Of a stretch of DNA of 64,000 nucleotides, positions 44,340-52,286 are shown in pieces. Source of the stretch: Pedobacter steynii. Its GTDB lineage: Bacteria; Bacteroidota; Bacteroidia; Sphingobacteriales; Sphingobacteriaceae. The notes under the pieces are model-generated. The model searched no databases, was not told the origin of the DNA, and saw only the letters and a list, made by a program, of their open reading frames with translations. The stretch spans positions 4,154,001 to 4,218,000 of the forward strand of contig NZ_CP017141.1 in the NCBI RefSeq assembly GCF_001721645.1. The letters are read 5' to 3'. The first letter of the stretch is position 1. Each line of letters opens with the position of its first letter. The position numbers and the translations under genes are program-made.

Positions 44340-45644
44340 ATGAAAATAAAATCAGTAGTATTAGGTTGTTTGGGTGTCGTTGCAATAGGCAATAGCAGTC
44401 AGGCACAATTGGCTTTACAGCCAGGAGCGCAACAGGAAGTCAGAAAAATTGCTCCTTTGGCAGATTCGGTGAAGAATATGGCCGAACGTTTGGTTAAAAA
44501 AGGATTTACCGCCGGTGATGGTTATGGTGAAGTATGGATCAGGGATCTCAATACTTTTGTCGATGTGGCCTGCAAGGTGAATGATAAGACGTTAATCAAA
44601 AAACATTTGTTGACTTTCTTTCAGTTTCAGCAGCCCGATGGGGCGATTCTGGATGGTTATATTCCGGCCAAGCCGGGTGGGGTTTCCTATGACTTCTATT
44701 ATTCTAAACTGGCACCAAATTATGCAGGACATAAAAATACAGTAGAAACAGATCAGGAAACCTCTCTGGTGCAGGCTGTGGCTAAGTATGTGAGAGGGAC
44801 AGGTGATAAAACGATTCTTACCGAAGATATTGCTGGTAAACCGGTACAGAAACACCTGGAACGTGCAATGGAATTCTTGCTGAAAGAAAGATTTGTTAAG
44901 AAATATGGTCTGATCTGGGGGGCAACTACAGTAGACTGGGGAGATGTTCAGCCGGAACACGATTGGGGGGTAGTCCTGGATTCGAATTCCCACAGAACGA
45001 TTGATATTTATGATAATGCAATGTTTATCATTGCTATCAATGATTTTCTAAGCATCGCTGATTTATCTGCCTCCTCAAAAAAATATTGGAAGAGCATCAG
45101 AAATAACATTGCGGTGAACACCCGGAAATATCTTTGGGATAAAAAACAGCAGAAATTTATTCCTCATATTTATCTGGAAGGATCTCCCTTTCCGTCTTCT
45201 TTTAATGAATCCGAGGTTTATTATCATGGAGGAACAGCAGTGGCCATTGAGGCAGGCTTACTGAGCAGAGAAGAAGTACTTCATGCTTACCACAAGATGC
45301 AGGAGAATGTAAAGAAAGCAAATGCAGCAACTATTGGTTTAACGATCTATCCGGTCTATCCTCAGGGGTTTTTCAAGAATAAAGGAATGGGACCATATTC
45401 TTATCAGAATGGCGGAGACTGGACCTGGTTTGGAGGAAGGATGATTACCCAGCTGATTCGCTATAACTTTATTAAGGAGGCGACAGAGGCCATGAAGCCG
45501 ATGTTAGACCGTGTGGTGAAAAATAATGGCTTTTACGAATGGTATACACCGGATAATAAACCCCAGGGTTCTGCCAGTTTCAGAGGAGAAGCAGGTGTAT
45601 TGTGGATGGCCATCAGGGATCTGGAAACTAAAAAATTAAAATAA
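44340..45644 (+). CDS. Secreted (alpha/alpha)6-type glycoside hydrolase, family not assigned
   Basis: I chose the ATG at 44340, which gives a clean signal peptide ending Ser-Gln-Ala-Gln; an upstream ATG at 44304 would overlap the previous gene and spoil the signal. The remainder (about 410 residues) has the look of a helical-toroid glycosidase. It shows EVWIRDLNTFV near the start (WxRD is common in such enzymes), LIWGATTVDWGDV, an acidic DNAMF helix, then QNGGDWTWFGG and SFRGEAGVLW near the end. These recall GH63/GH15/GH94-like folds. It lacks the hallmark motifs of GH125 that I know, so I do not give a family. Within the locus it would trim the oligosaccharide released outside. Confidence 0.75.
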   Translation: MKIKSVVLGCLGVVAIGNSSQAQLALQPGAQQEVRKIAPLADSVKNMAERLVKKGFTAGDGYGEVWIRDLNTFVDVACKVNDKTLIKKHLLTFFQFQQPDGAILDGYIPAKPGGVSYDFYYSKLAPNYAGHKNTVETDQETSLVQAVAKYVRGTGDKTILTEDIAGKPVQKHLERAMEFLLKERFVKKYGLIWGATTVDWGDVQPEHDWGVVLDSNSHRTIDIYDNAMFIIAINDFLSIADLSASSKKYWKSIRNNIAVNTRKYLWDKKQQKFIPHIYLEGSPFPSSFNESEVYYHGGTAVAIEAGLLSREEVLHAYHKMQENVKKANAATIGLTIYPVYPQGFFKNKGMGPYSYQNGGDWTWFGGRMITQLIRYNFIKEATEAMKPMLDRVVKNNGFYEWYTPDNKPQGSASFRGEAGVLWMAIRDLETKKLK

Positions 45645-45648
45645 AGAG

Positions 45649-46320
45649 ATGAAATATATTGGTTTATTTGGCCTGTTTATGACCCTGGGGCTAGCAGAAA
45701 ATAGCAGGGCACAGGCTCCGGAGGTACTTCATCGGAATGGTTATCAATTGACTATTTTAAATCAGGATCAGAATTTTAATCCTTATTTGAAGAAGAGAAT
45801 GATCCAGACCTTTTTCGAAGTGTATCCAAAATTAGCGAAAGCTTATAATCCGAAAACTGCAAAAGCGGTCACCTTTATAATTGATACGGCCTATACGGGA
45901 GTCGCGGAAGCTTCTGCGAACGAGATTAAATTCAGCTCAAAGTATATGACTACACATCCTAAAGATATTGATGTGGTTACTCACGAGGCTATGCATGTGG
46001 TACAGAATTATGGAAACAGTATGGGGCCAGGTTGGTTAACAGAAGGAATTGCAGATTATGTAAGGTTCAGGTATGGGGTAGATAACGCGGGTGCAAACTG
46101 GTCTTTGCCGGCATTTAATGCCAGCCATAGCTATGAAAATAGCTATAGAATCGCCGCGAGGTTTTTGGTATGGATAGAAAAAGATACTAAACCGGGCATG
46201 GTCAGGATACTGAATGAAGAGTTAACCAGCCATACTTTTACACCCGATAGCTGGAAAAAACTTACGGGTAAGACATTGCAGGAACTCTGGGCAGATTATG
46301 CCAAAAATCCAATGATCTGA
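45649..46320 (+). CDS. Basic secretory protein family metallopeptidase-like protein
   Basis: A secreted protein of 223 residues (signal ending Ser-Arg-Ala-Gln). It has a zinc site HEAMH at about residue 109 and a downstream WLTEGIADYVR whose Glu would be the third ligand, the gluzincin layout of the plant PR-17/basic secretory protein family. It starts four bases after the stop of the glycosidase gene, so it is translated from the same mRNA. Such proteins recur in Bacteroidota glycan loci, where they may cut glycoproteins; activity here is inferred. Confidence 0.85.
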   Translation: MKYIGLFGLFMTLGLAENSRAQAPEVLHRNGYQLTILNQDQNFNPYLKKRMIQTFFEVYPKLAKAYNPKTAKAVTFIIDTAYTGVAEASANEIKFSSKYMTTHPKDIDVVTHEAMHVVQNYGNSMGPGWLTEGIADYVRFRYGVDNAGANWSLPAFNASHSYENSYRIAARFLVWIEKDTKPGMVRILNEELTSHTFTPDSWKKLTGKTLQELWADYAKNPMI

Positions 46321-46362
46321 TAGAATTCTGGTTATGGGGTAACTTGATTCAGGTCATTTAAG

Positions 46363-46397
46363 ATGGGGTCTAGGCTAATGCTCAGCCCCATTTTTTA
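46363..46397 (+). terminator. Probable rho-independent terminator of the glycan locus
   Basis: ATGGGG...CCCCAT arms (46363-46368 and 46386-46391) directly followed by a T run. The inner part can also pair as GGCT/AGCC. It lies 42 bp after the last gene of the locus. Confidence 0.65.
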
Positions 46398-46483
46398 CTT
46401 TTTTCTAATTCACTTTTTTCTTAAGATAAATTATACTTGTCGGGTATCTTTTTTGATTTTATCTTAGTGAAAAAAGACGGGTT

Positions 46484-46843
46484 ATGAAATTGGAAATACA
46501 TCAGGCAGGAGAGAAAAGTATAGTAGAAGTTCTTTCAGAGGAAAAGTTGATTAATGATCCCCAGGAAGGACTGCAGTTGCTTGCTGATATCTATTATCAG
46601 GGGTATGACCGAATGATCTTGCAGGATAAAAATCTGGATCCGGATGTCTTTGACCTTAAAAACGGTTTGTTGGGCGAAATCCTTCAAAAGTTTTCTAACT
46701 ATAGAATGAGGCTTGCGATTGTAGGTGATTTCAGCAAATATCCAGGCAAAAGTGTCAGAGACTTTATTTATGAAAGCAATAATGGCAGAATGGTCAATTT
46801 CGTGCCTACGGTGGAGGAAGCGATCGCCCGCCTATCAAAATAA
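46484..46843 (+). CDS. DUF4180-like protein
   Basis: A cytoplasmic protein of 119 residues beginning MKLEIHQAGEKSIVEVLSE, with the LAD-IYYQGYDRMIL and FSNYRMRLAIVGDFSKY blocks that I associate with DUF4180. The fold resembles STAS/SpoIIAA-like proteins (alternating strands and helices). No function is known. It is preceded by an AT-rich leader and followed after 32 bp by a lipoprotein gene. Confidence 0.75.
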   Translation: MKLEIHQAGEKSIVEVLSEEKLINDPQEGLQLLADIYYQGYDRMILQDKNLDPDVFDLKNGLLGEILQKFSNYRMRLAIVGDFSKYPGKSVRDFIYESNNGRMVNFVPTVEEAIARLSK

Positions 46844-46875
46844 TCATAACAATCTGAATGGTTAATTTGTCGCCC

Positions 46876-47403
46876 ATGAGCTCTTTCGCTAAGAAATTTG
46901 CCTTGTTTTCTGTTGTGCTGTGTGCTGCTGGCTGCAGTGATCCTGGCAGAATTAATCCGCCGGCTCAAAAGCATAAAGCTCTTGTTGAGGATACCGTGAT
47001 AAAGAAAAATATTCCGGAACATGGTCCTGTCAGCACAGATACCGCCGGAATAATAAAGCAGGAGCCAATTAGTGATGATCAGCTAAACAAAGCCAGTGTT
47101 TCGATGAAGGACAGCACCATATGGCTAACTGCACATATGAGGCTTGATCACCGAATTTTTGGTTACGAAGAGCCCGATAGCAATTCAAGAAAAATGATAT
47201 TGTTGTCCATCTTCACCAATGATGTTAGTGGAAATCCATATAAATGTCCATACGGTTCCTATTATGAAACAAATGAAATGGATGGTTTTAAATTGAAGTT
47301 TGTCTCTGATGGAGATATTTTTATAAGAGCGAATGTAGAGTGGGAGGGTCAGCTTAAAGGGACGGTTTATATAGATAAAAAGTGGATTGAGTTTGCTGAA
47401 TAG
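46876..47403 (+). CDS. Hypothetical lipoprotein
   Basis: I chose the ATG at 46876 because it gives a normal lipoprotein signal (basic Lys-Lys, hydrophobic core, Cys in AAGCSDP); an in-frame ATG 18 bp upstream is possible. The mature part of about 150 residues has a low-complexity linker and a beta-rich C-terminal half with several Trp/Tyr. I do not recognise a family. Confidence 0.7.
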   Translation: MSSFAKKFALFSVVLCAAGCSDPGRINPPAQKHKALVEDTVIKKNIPEHGPVSTDTAGIIKQEPISDDQLNKASVSMKDSTIWLTAHMRLDHRIFGYEEPDSNSRKMILLSIFTNDVSGNPYKCPYGSYYETNEMDGFKLKFVSDGDIFIRANVEWEGQLKGTVYIDKKWIEFAE

Positions 47404-47414
47404 TTTTAAGAATC

Positions 47415-48407
47415 TTATCTGGCCTGAGGTATAATTGACGATTTACTCAGGTTAAAGAGGTCAATTTTATCTTTAGATATAGCTAAAGTCTTTCTAAAGG
47501 CTGTAATAGATAGGGTGACGTCGCTATTGGGATGACGTTTCATGATCTGATCAAAATCCTGTTCCACTTCCGGTAAGATCTTATTCGAATCGTATGCCAG
47601 AGTAGGCGTATTCTCTAATCCCATTAACAGATGGCTCAGATAGGTCTGATAATTTTTCGCTGCTTCCTTTTTATAGCGACTTTTTGGATATTGTTTTAAA
47701 AATTGTTCCCAATAAAAGGCCCAGTCACCTAGAGTTACCCGATCTATCGCTAAACCGGCATCATAATCAATTACCGGATCATTTTCAATTGCGGTCTGAT
47801 CCCAGAATTTGCGGTCGTCTTTAAGCAGGTGTGACGCAAACATTGACTTCCAATAGCTGGGAGAAAGATGAAAAATAGCCCCTGTTTCTTCTTCGTGGGT
47901 AATTTCAATGTGATGATTGATCAGCTGTAGAAAGATTTCTTTTTGTTCAGGAGATAGTTTCTCCTGGAATTTTGTTTCCACTCTTTTTCTACGGTTATTG
48001 ATACTTTCACCGTCAATCCAGGCAATTTCAAACTGATCAAAGACCGGCAATAGCTTTGTCTGACGCGAATCTAAACGGCCGATACGTGGAGTCAGTACTT
48101 TTTTCCATTGGTCTAATAACTGATATCGTTTTTCGACGGGTAGTTCAGGGAGTTTTATCTGTATCGCATTTTCTACTGAATCAAGTGCCGGGAAAGACGG
48201 TTCCTGTTGAAATAGAGCGATCAGCCGATCGAGTGTCTGTTGAGGGGTAAGTAGTGTATCCGTTTGAACGATTGCTTTAAGTGTATCTTGTCTCGGCTTA
48301 GCTGGTTGCCTGGCTAGCTCTTCCCCTGTTTTTTCATGGGATGTACAGGCGAAATTGAGACTGGCCAGGAAGCATAAAACAGGCATTGAAATGTTAATTT
48401 TATTCAT
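47415..48407 (-). CDS. Hypothetical lipoprotein, helical
   Basis: An N-terminal signal with Cys in LNFACTSH suggests a lipoprotein. The 330-residue protein is Gln/Leu/Lys rich and mostly helical, with WAFYWEQFLKQYPKSRYKKEAAKNYQTYL resembling a TPR-type helix pair. No known family recognised. It is convergent with the preceding lipoprotein gene. Confidence 0.75.
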   Translation of the reverse strand: MNKINISMPVLCFLASLNFACTSHEKTGEELARQPAKPRQDTLKAIVQTDTLLTPQQTLDRLIALFQQEPSFPALDSVENAIQIKLPELPVEKRYQLLDQWKKVLTPRIGRLDSRQTKLLPVFDQFEIAWIDGESINNRRKRVETKFQEKLSPEQKEIFLQLINHHIEITHEEETGAIFHLSPSYWKSMFASHLLKDDRKFWDQTAIENDPVIDYDAGLAIDRVTLGDWAFYWEQFLKQYPKSRYKKEAAKNYQTYLSHLLMGLENTPTLAYDSNKILPEVEQDFDQIMKRHPNSDVTLSITAFRKTLAISKDKIDLFNLSKSSIIPQAR

Positions 48408-48457
48408 AGATAAAGCGAATCTGATTCGAAGATAAATAAAACAATTTCATTTCAAAT

Positions 48458-48498
48458 AAAAAGGCCATCTGATCAGGAAATTTCAGATGGCCTTTTTT
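48458..48498 (-). terminator. Rho-independent terminator after the SnoaL-like gene
   Basis: 15-bp perfect stem (AAAAAGGCCATCTGA and complement) with a 10-nt loop and A/T runs on both sides. It lies between the SnoaL-like gene and the downstream lipoprotein gene, both on the minus strand. Confidence 0.9.
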
Positions 48499-48520
48499 AA
48501 TTGTTTTTTTAAGATCTTCG

Positions 48521-48883
48521 TCAGGACATTTTATAAAAGAACTGATCTGAAACAATCCTGCCGTCTTTAACTTCGTAAACACAAACTTCACTCATGGGCA
48601 TTCTGCCATGATTTTTATAGGTCGCATCTATATCCATTACGCAGGAAAAGAAATCATCTCCGGCTACCGGATCCGAAATGGTAGAACTATGAATCTCCTC
48701 TACACTATCCATCCATTCCTGGGTTTTATCTAAAACTGCCGCTTTACCCTGTATGACCTCCTGTTTTGATCCAGGAGGTTCTTTACTAACGATATCATCA
48801 TGATAAAGCTCATTAATGGCCTCTTCAAAATTGCCGCTGCGACAAAGATGAACCAATCTGTTTGCTACTTCTTGTGTATTCAT
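48521..48883 (-). CDS. SnoaL-like (NTF2-fold) protein
   Basis: A 120-residue cytoplasmic protein with the typical start (TQEVANRLVHLCRSGNFEEAINELYHDDIVSKEPPG), a central helix and a late VCVYEVKDGRIVSDQFFY strand pair, the pattern of the SnoaL/NTF2-like cone fold. Some members are small-molecule isomerases or cyclases; others are unknown. Single gene with its own terminator. Confidence 0.85.
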   Translation of the reverse strand: MNTQEVANRLVHLCRSGNFEEAINELYHDDIVSKEPPGSKQEVIQGKAAVLDKTQEWMDSVEEIHSSTISDPVAGDDFFSCVMDIDATYKNHGRMPMSEVCVYEVKDGRIVSDQFFYKMS

Positions 48884-48973
48884 CGTAATGGTATTAAATG
48901 TTTAATGATGTATTTGTCTGATAAACAACAGTGTAGGTGTGGAATTGTTTTTTTTTATCAGTAGATACACCGG

Positions 48974-49354
48974 TTAGTCCTGCCCTTCACCACCAAGGCC
49001 TACCCAGTACCATTTCCCTTTTCTATATTCGAAAAGTAAATAACCGTCTTTAGTGGATCTGCATGGTACAGAACATGTTCCAGGTTTGGTACCTTTGGCA
49101 ACAACAGGCTTATAAAAGGTCCAGGAATTGTTGGCTTGCATAGTGCTGACCCATTCTGATGCAGTTCCCCCTCCGCCGCCATCAAAAAAATCATCCGACA
49201 TCAATTTCCGAAGAGAACTGGTGTTTTTGGTATGAATTGCCGTCTTAAACTTTGCCCAGAAGGCCGGCCAGTTTTTAAGGGCTGCATCCTGGCCAAAAGA
49301 GCTCAGGGAAACAGACAAAAAGCAAAATAATAGCAAGTATTTATAGTTTTTCAT
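48974..49354 (-). CDS. Hypothetical exported protein
   Basis: 126 residues with a signal peptide ending Ser-Phe-Gly-Gln (about residue 22). A short WPAFWAKFKTAI helix, the DDFFDGGGGG turn and a Trp/Tyr-rich C-terminus suggest an NTF2-like fold, but this is a guess. It is divergent from the histidine kinase gene (147-bp gap). Confidence 0.7.
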   Translation of the reverse strand: MKNYKYLLLFCFLSVSLSSFGQDAALKNWPAFWAKFKTAIHTKNTSSLRKLMSDDFFDGGGGGTASEWVSTMQANNSWTFYKPVVAKGTKPGTCSVPCRSTKDGYLLFEYRKGKWYWVGLGGEGQD

Positions 49355-49501
49355 AATAGGGGGTGTTATAGGTGATTTTTAATAAAGATAAGTAGATTTG
49401 ATGGAGTGGTATTTGTTTTATGATCAGAACTAAACATTTTTCAAAAAAAACTGTTTACTACTTATTCTAAAATATATATCGGTGATAATATCAGAAAGAC
49501 T

Positions 49502-51034
49502 ATGAACATTCCGCTTACCAGCCGTCATGAGCTTGTTGCTCATCCCAATGATCACGTCCCGCTTAATTTATGGCCGATACAAATGTTTGATACTTTGCCT
49601 GTAGCCATTTATACCTGTGATCATCAGGGTTATGTAACTTCGTACAATAAGGCTGCGGTAGATTTATGGGGGAGGGAGCCGGAATTAGGAAAGGACCTTT
49701 GGTGTGGTTCCTGGAAAATCTTCTGGCCGGATGGCAGGCCAATGTCCTTGGACGAATGTCCGATGGCGAGGACGCTGAAGGAAGGAGTTGCCCTGGTTGG
49801 TGAAGAAATCCTGATCTCGTGTCCGGATGGACTTCTGAAAAATGTATTGCCGAGTCCTGTTCCGCTGTTTGATCATTCCGGGCGGCTTACCGGCGCAATT
49901 AATACCCTGATGGATGTTACCGCACAGCGCCTGGGGGAGAAAAAGCAGGCCATGCTCGCTGCAATTATCGAACATTCTGAGGATGCTATTGTGAGTAAAA
50001 CCCTGAATGGCGATATTACCAGCTGGAACCAGGGAGCCGAAAAACTCTTCGGCTATACGGAACAGGAAATGCTAGGGAAGCACATTTCTATATTGATTCC
50101 TAAAGACCGAATGGCGGAGGAGGATCTGATCATTGAACGGGTGAAGAGCGATAAAAGTATAGCACATTTTGAAACCATCCGCATTACAAAGGACGGATTG
50201 GAGGTGCCCATTTCTCTCACCGTATCGCCGATCAGAGATGGAAAAGGGCGTATCATTGGTGCTTCTAAAATTGCGAGAGACATTAGTGTTCAGAAGCTTT
50301 CGGAAGCGCAGTTACAAAAACTATATGAAGACATTCAGGCCTTAAACTCCAAAAAAGATGAATTTATCGGAATGGCCAGCCATGAACTGAAAACACCGGT
50401 GACGAGTATTGATGCTTTTTTGCAGCTGGTACAACGTTCGCAGCTATTGGAGCAGAGAGATAAAGAACTGGTTTCTAAAGCAAGGACCCAGGTGGGGAGA
50501 CTGACCTCCCTGATTGCTGATTTGCTGGATGTAACGAAAATTCAAACCGGAAAAATGGCCTATACTTTTACTGGTTTCGATTTTACTGGTGTTTTGAAAG
50601 AGGTGATTGAGGTCATGCAGCAAAATCATCCTTCCCATCAGATCAGTTTGTATAGCGATATAGACATGCTGCATGTCTTTGCCGATAAACAAAGGATTGA
50701 ACAGGTGGTCATCAACCTGATATCCAACGCAATCAGATACGCACCGAATACCCACGAAATGGTCATCAGGCAATCTGTAAATGACCAATACCTGAAGCTT
50801 TCTGTACAGGATTTCGGTCCTGGCATTGACCCCTCAGAACAGGCAGAGATATTCTCCAGGTTTTATCAGGTGAAAAGGTCAAATGGAAATGCTTCGGGGC
50901 TGGGGATTGGTTTATATATCAGCAGGGAAATAGTGGACCGGCACCAGGGTAGGATATGGGTGGAAAGTACACCGGGTGAGGGGGCGACCTTCTCCTTCGA
51001 ACTACCACTGATGCGGGAAACTAAAATTATCTGA
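49502..51034 (+). CDS. PAS-PAS sensor histidine kinase
   Basis: Soluble kinase of 510 residues. It has two PAS domains (about 25-140 and 150-270, the second with SEDAIVSKTLNGDITSWNQGAE), a phospho-acceptor His294 in ASHELKTPV and a HATPase domain with N box (INLISNAIRYAPN), G1 (DFGPGID) and G2 (GLGIGLY). No transmembrane helix was seen, so it senses a cytoplasmic signal, perhaps redox or a ligand in the PAS domains. No response regulator lies beside it; a TAGATTTG element at 49393-49400 could be its -7 box. Its end overlaps the convergent gene by eight bases. Confidence 0.93.
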   Translation: MNIPLTSRHELVAHPNDHVPLNLWPIQMFDTLPVAIYTCDHQGYVTSYNKAAVDLWGREPELGKDLWCGSWKIFWPDGRPMSLDECPMARTLKEGVALVGEEILISCPDGLLKNVLPSPVPLFDHSGRLTGAINTLMDVTAQRLGEKKQAMLAAIIEHSEDAIVSKTLNGDITSWNQGAEKLFGYTEQEMLGKHISILIPKDRMAEEDLIIERVKSDKSIAHFETIRITKDGLEVPISLTVSPIRDGKGRIIGASKIARDISVQKLSEAQLQKLYEDIQALNSKKDEFIGMASHELKTPVTSIDAFLQLVQRSQLLEQRDKELVSKARTQVGRLTSLIADLLDVTKIQTGKMAYTFTGFDFTGVLKEVIEVMQQNHPSHQISLYSDIDMLHVFADKQRIEQVVINLISNAIRYAPNTHEMVIRQSVNDQYLKLSVQDFGPGIDPSEQAEIFSRFYQVKRSNGNASGLGIGLYISREIVDRHQGRIWVESTPGEGATFSFELPLMRETKII

Positions 51035-51509
51035 TAAATTCCAGTAAGGGTTCCAGGATGGTGGCCTCAAATTCTTCCTGTTTGCGAATGCCTTTTTTGC
51101 TGTCGGAAAAGTTATCACTGATAGGATAATTCTTTACAAAACGATTGTTTTTAGCGCCAATGGTATACATTAATGTTCCGTAACTGGTGTCGTTTACGAT
51201 TCTGACTTCTTCGAAATCCATCAGTGTTTTGGTATAAATACCTGGTATCTTTTGATACACTTTACGGGTGTTTTTGTCAAAGATCATGGTGACCTTGACG
51301 ACGAATAAGAAATCGTAGATCACATAGCAGCATAAACCAGCGCCAATAATATAAATGATACGTTTTACATCGAATCCTATTGGCAAAAAAGGAGTAACGG
51401 CGAAACATAAAAAAATGGCCGCTAAAAATACAATGATTTTGGTATACAGGCTCAGATTGGGCTGGAAGCTCATCTTATTGCCTGATAGGTCTAAATTATA
51501 AAGCGCCAT
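51027..51509 (-). CDS. Small membrane protein, two helices
   Basis: 160 residues with two membrane helices at about 25-50 and 55-80 and a beta-rich cytoplasmic C-terminal part. The layout matches the neighbouring gene at 51512 (two helices plus beta domain, similar length), and the two may be distant paralogues in one transcript (2-bp gap). No family recognised. Confidence 0.7.
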   Translation of the reverse strand: MALYNLDLSGNKMSFQPNLSLYTKIIVFLAAIFLCFAVTPFLPIGFDVKRIIYIIGAGLCCYVIYDFLFVVKVTMIFDKNTRKVYQKIPGIYTKTLMDFEEVRIVNDTSYGTLMYTIGAKNNRFVKNYPISDNFSDSKKGIRKQEEFEATILEPLLEFIR

Positions 51510-51511
51510 GA

Positions 51512-51985
51512 TTAGTCTTCAATTTTCATGATGTGCAAGGCTTCAACAACCATGTCATTCAGCGGTTTTACCGTAAATATGGAATTGTTGAGCATCAGGT
51601 TTTTTTCTTTGCCATTGATGTTGAGGATCATACTTGCCGCACCATTCATCGTCATACCGAAAAGAGAAACACTTTTGGCAACAAGAAAGGTTTCAAAATA
51701 GTCCAGACTATAAGCGACTTCTGAAGAAATGAAGTTCTTTTTAATCAGGATCTGATTGTTTTGCATGTCTATGGTAGTTTTTGATGTAAGACGAAGTAAA
51801 GCCATCGCACCAAGTACGGCCATACCGATCCCAATCCACATATTCCCTTTATCCGTTGCCCCTTTTGTAAAAGCAAGAGCGAGTCCTCCTAATAAAAACA
51901 AGCCTCCAATAAATCCGATAAAAACGAATTGAGTTTTCAGATGAAATTTGTTGCCTTCTTGTTCAAAGTATTTGTAATTGTTCAT
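51512..51985 (-). CDS. Small membrane protein, two helices
   Basis: 157 residues, helices at about 20-45 and 50-70, then a beta-rich region (TTIDMQNNQILIKKNF and later SMILNINGKEKNLML) that resembles PH-like membrane-associated domains. It is the first gene of a two-gene unit on the minus strand. Function unknown. Confidence 0.7.
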   Translation of the reverse strand: MNNYKYFEQEGNKFHLKTQFVFIGFIGGLFLLGGLALAFTKGATDKGNMWIGIGMAVLGAMALLRLTSKTTIDMQNNQILIKKNFISSEVAYSLDYFETFLVAKSVSLFGMTMNGAASMILNINGKEKNLMLNNSIFTVKPLNDMVVEALHIMKIED

Positions 51986-52286
51986 AATGGAATGATTAAG
52001 CGTTTAAGATTAAACTAATAAAAATGATTTTTGTTAAAATATATTCTTTTCTATCAAAGAAAAGATCTATGTCGACAAAATTAATGCCAAGTGTTATACC
52101 GAATCAACATATATTTATGTTTTACAGCTAAATAGTTAATTCTATGGTTAATGAAACTGAATTTTATTATCCTTCAAAAATAATCTGTAGTTTTTGGGCT
52201 GTATTGAAAACGATAAAAATGATTTTACAGATAGGTCATAGATATCATTTTATTAAATTCCATCTTTGCATATATTAATTTATACC
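51986..52286. other. AT-rich divergent intergenic region
   Basis: No open frame of note and no hairpin with a T run. A CATCTTTGCA element at 52261-52270 differs by one base from the TAnnTTTG -7 consensus and could start the DUF4153 transcript with a short leader. Nothing else recognisable. Confidence 0.4.

Noticed and set aside
44340..45644. Assignment of the glycosidase to GH125 because such enzymes occur with GH31 and SusC/D
   Set aside because: The GH125 hallmark motifs I know (MWLRDSGAQ and the following conserved blocks) are absent; only a general WxRD helical-toroid look is shared.
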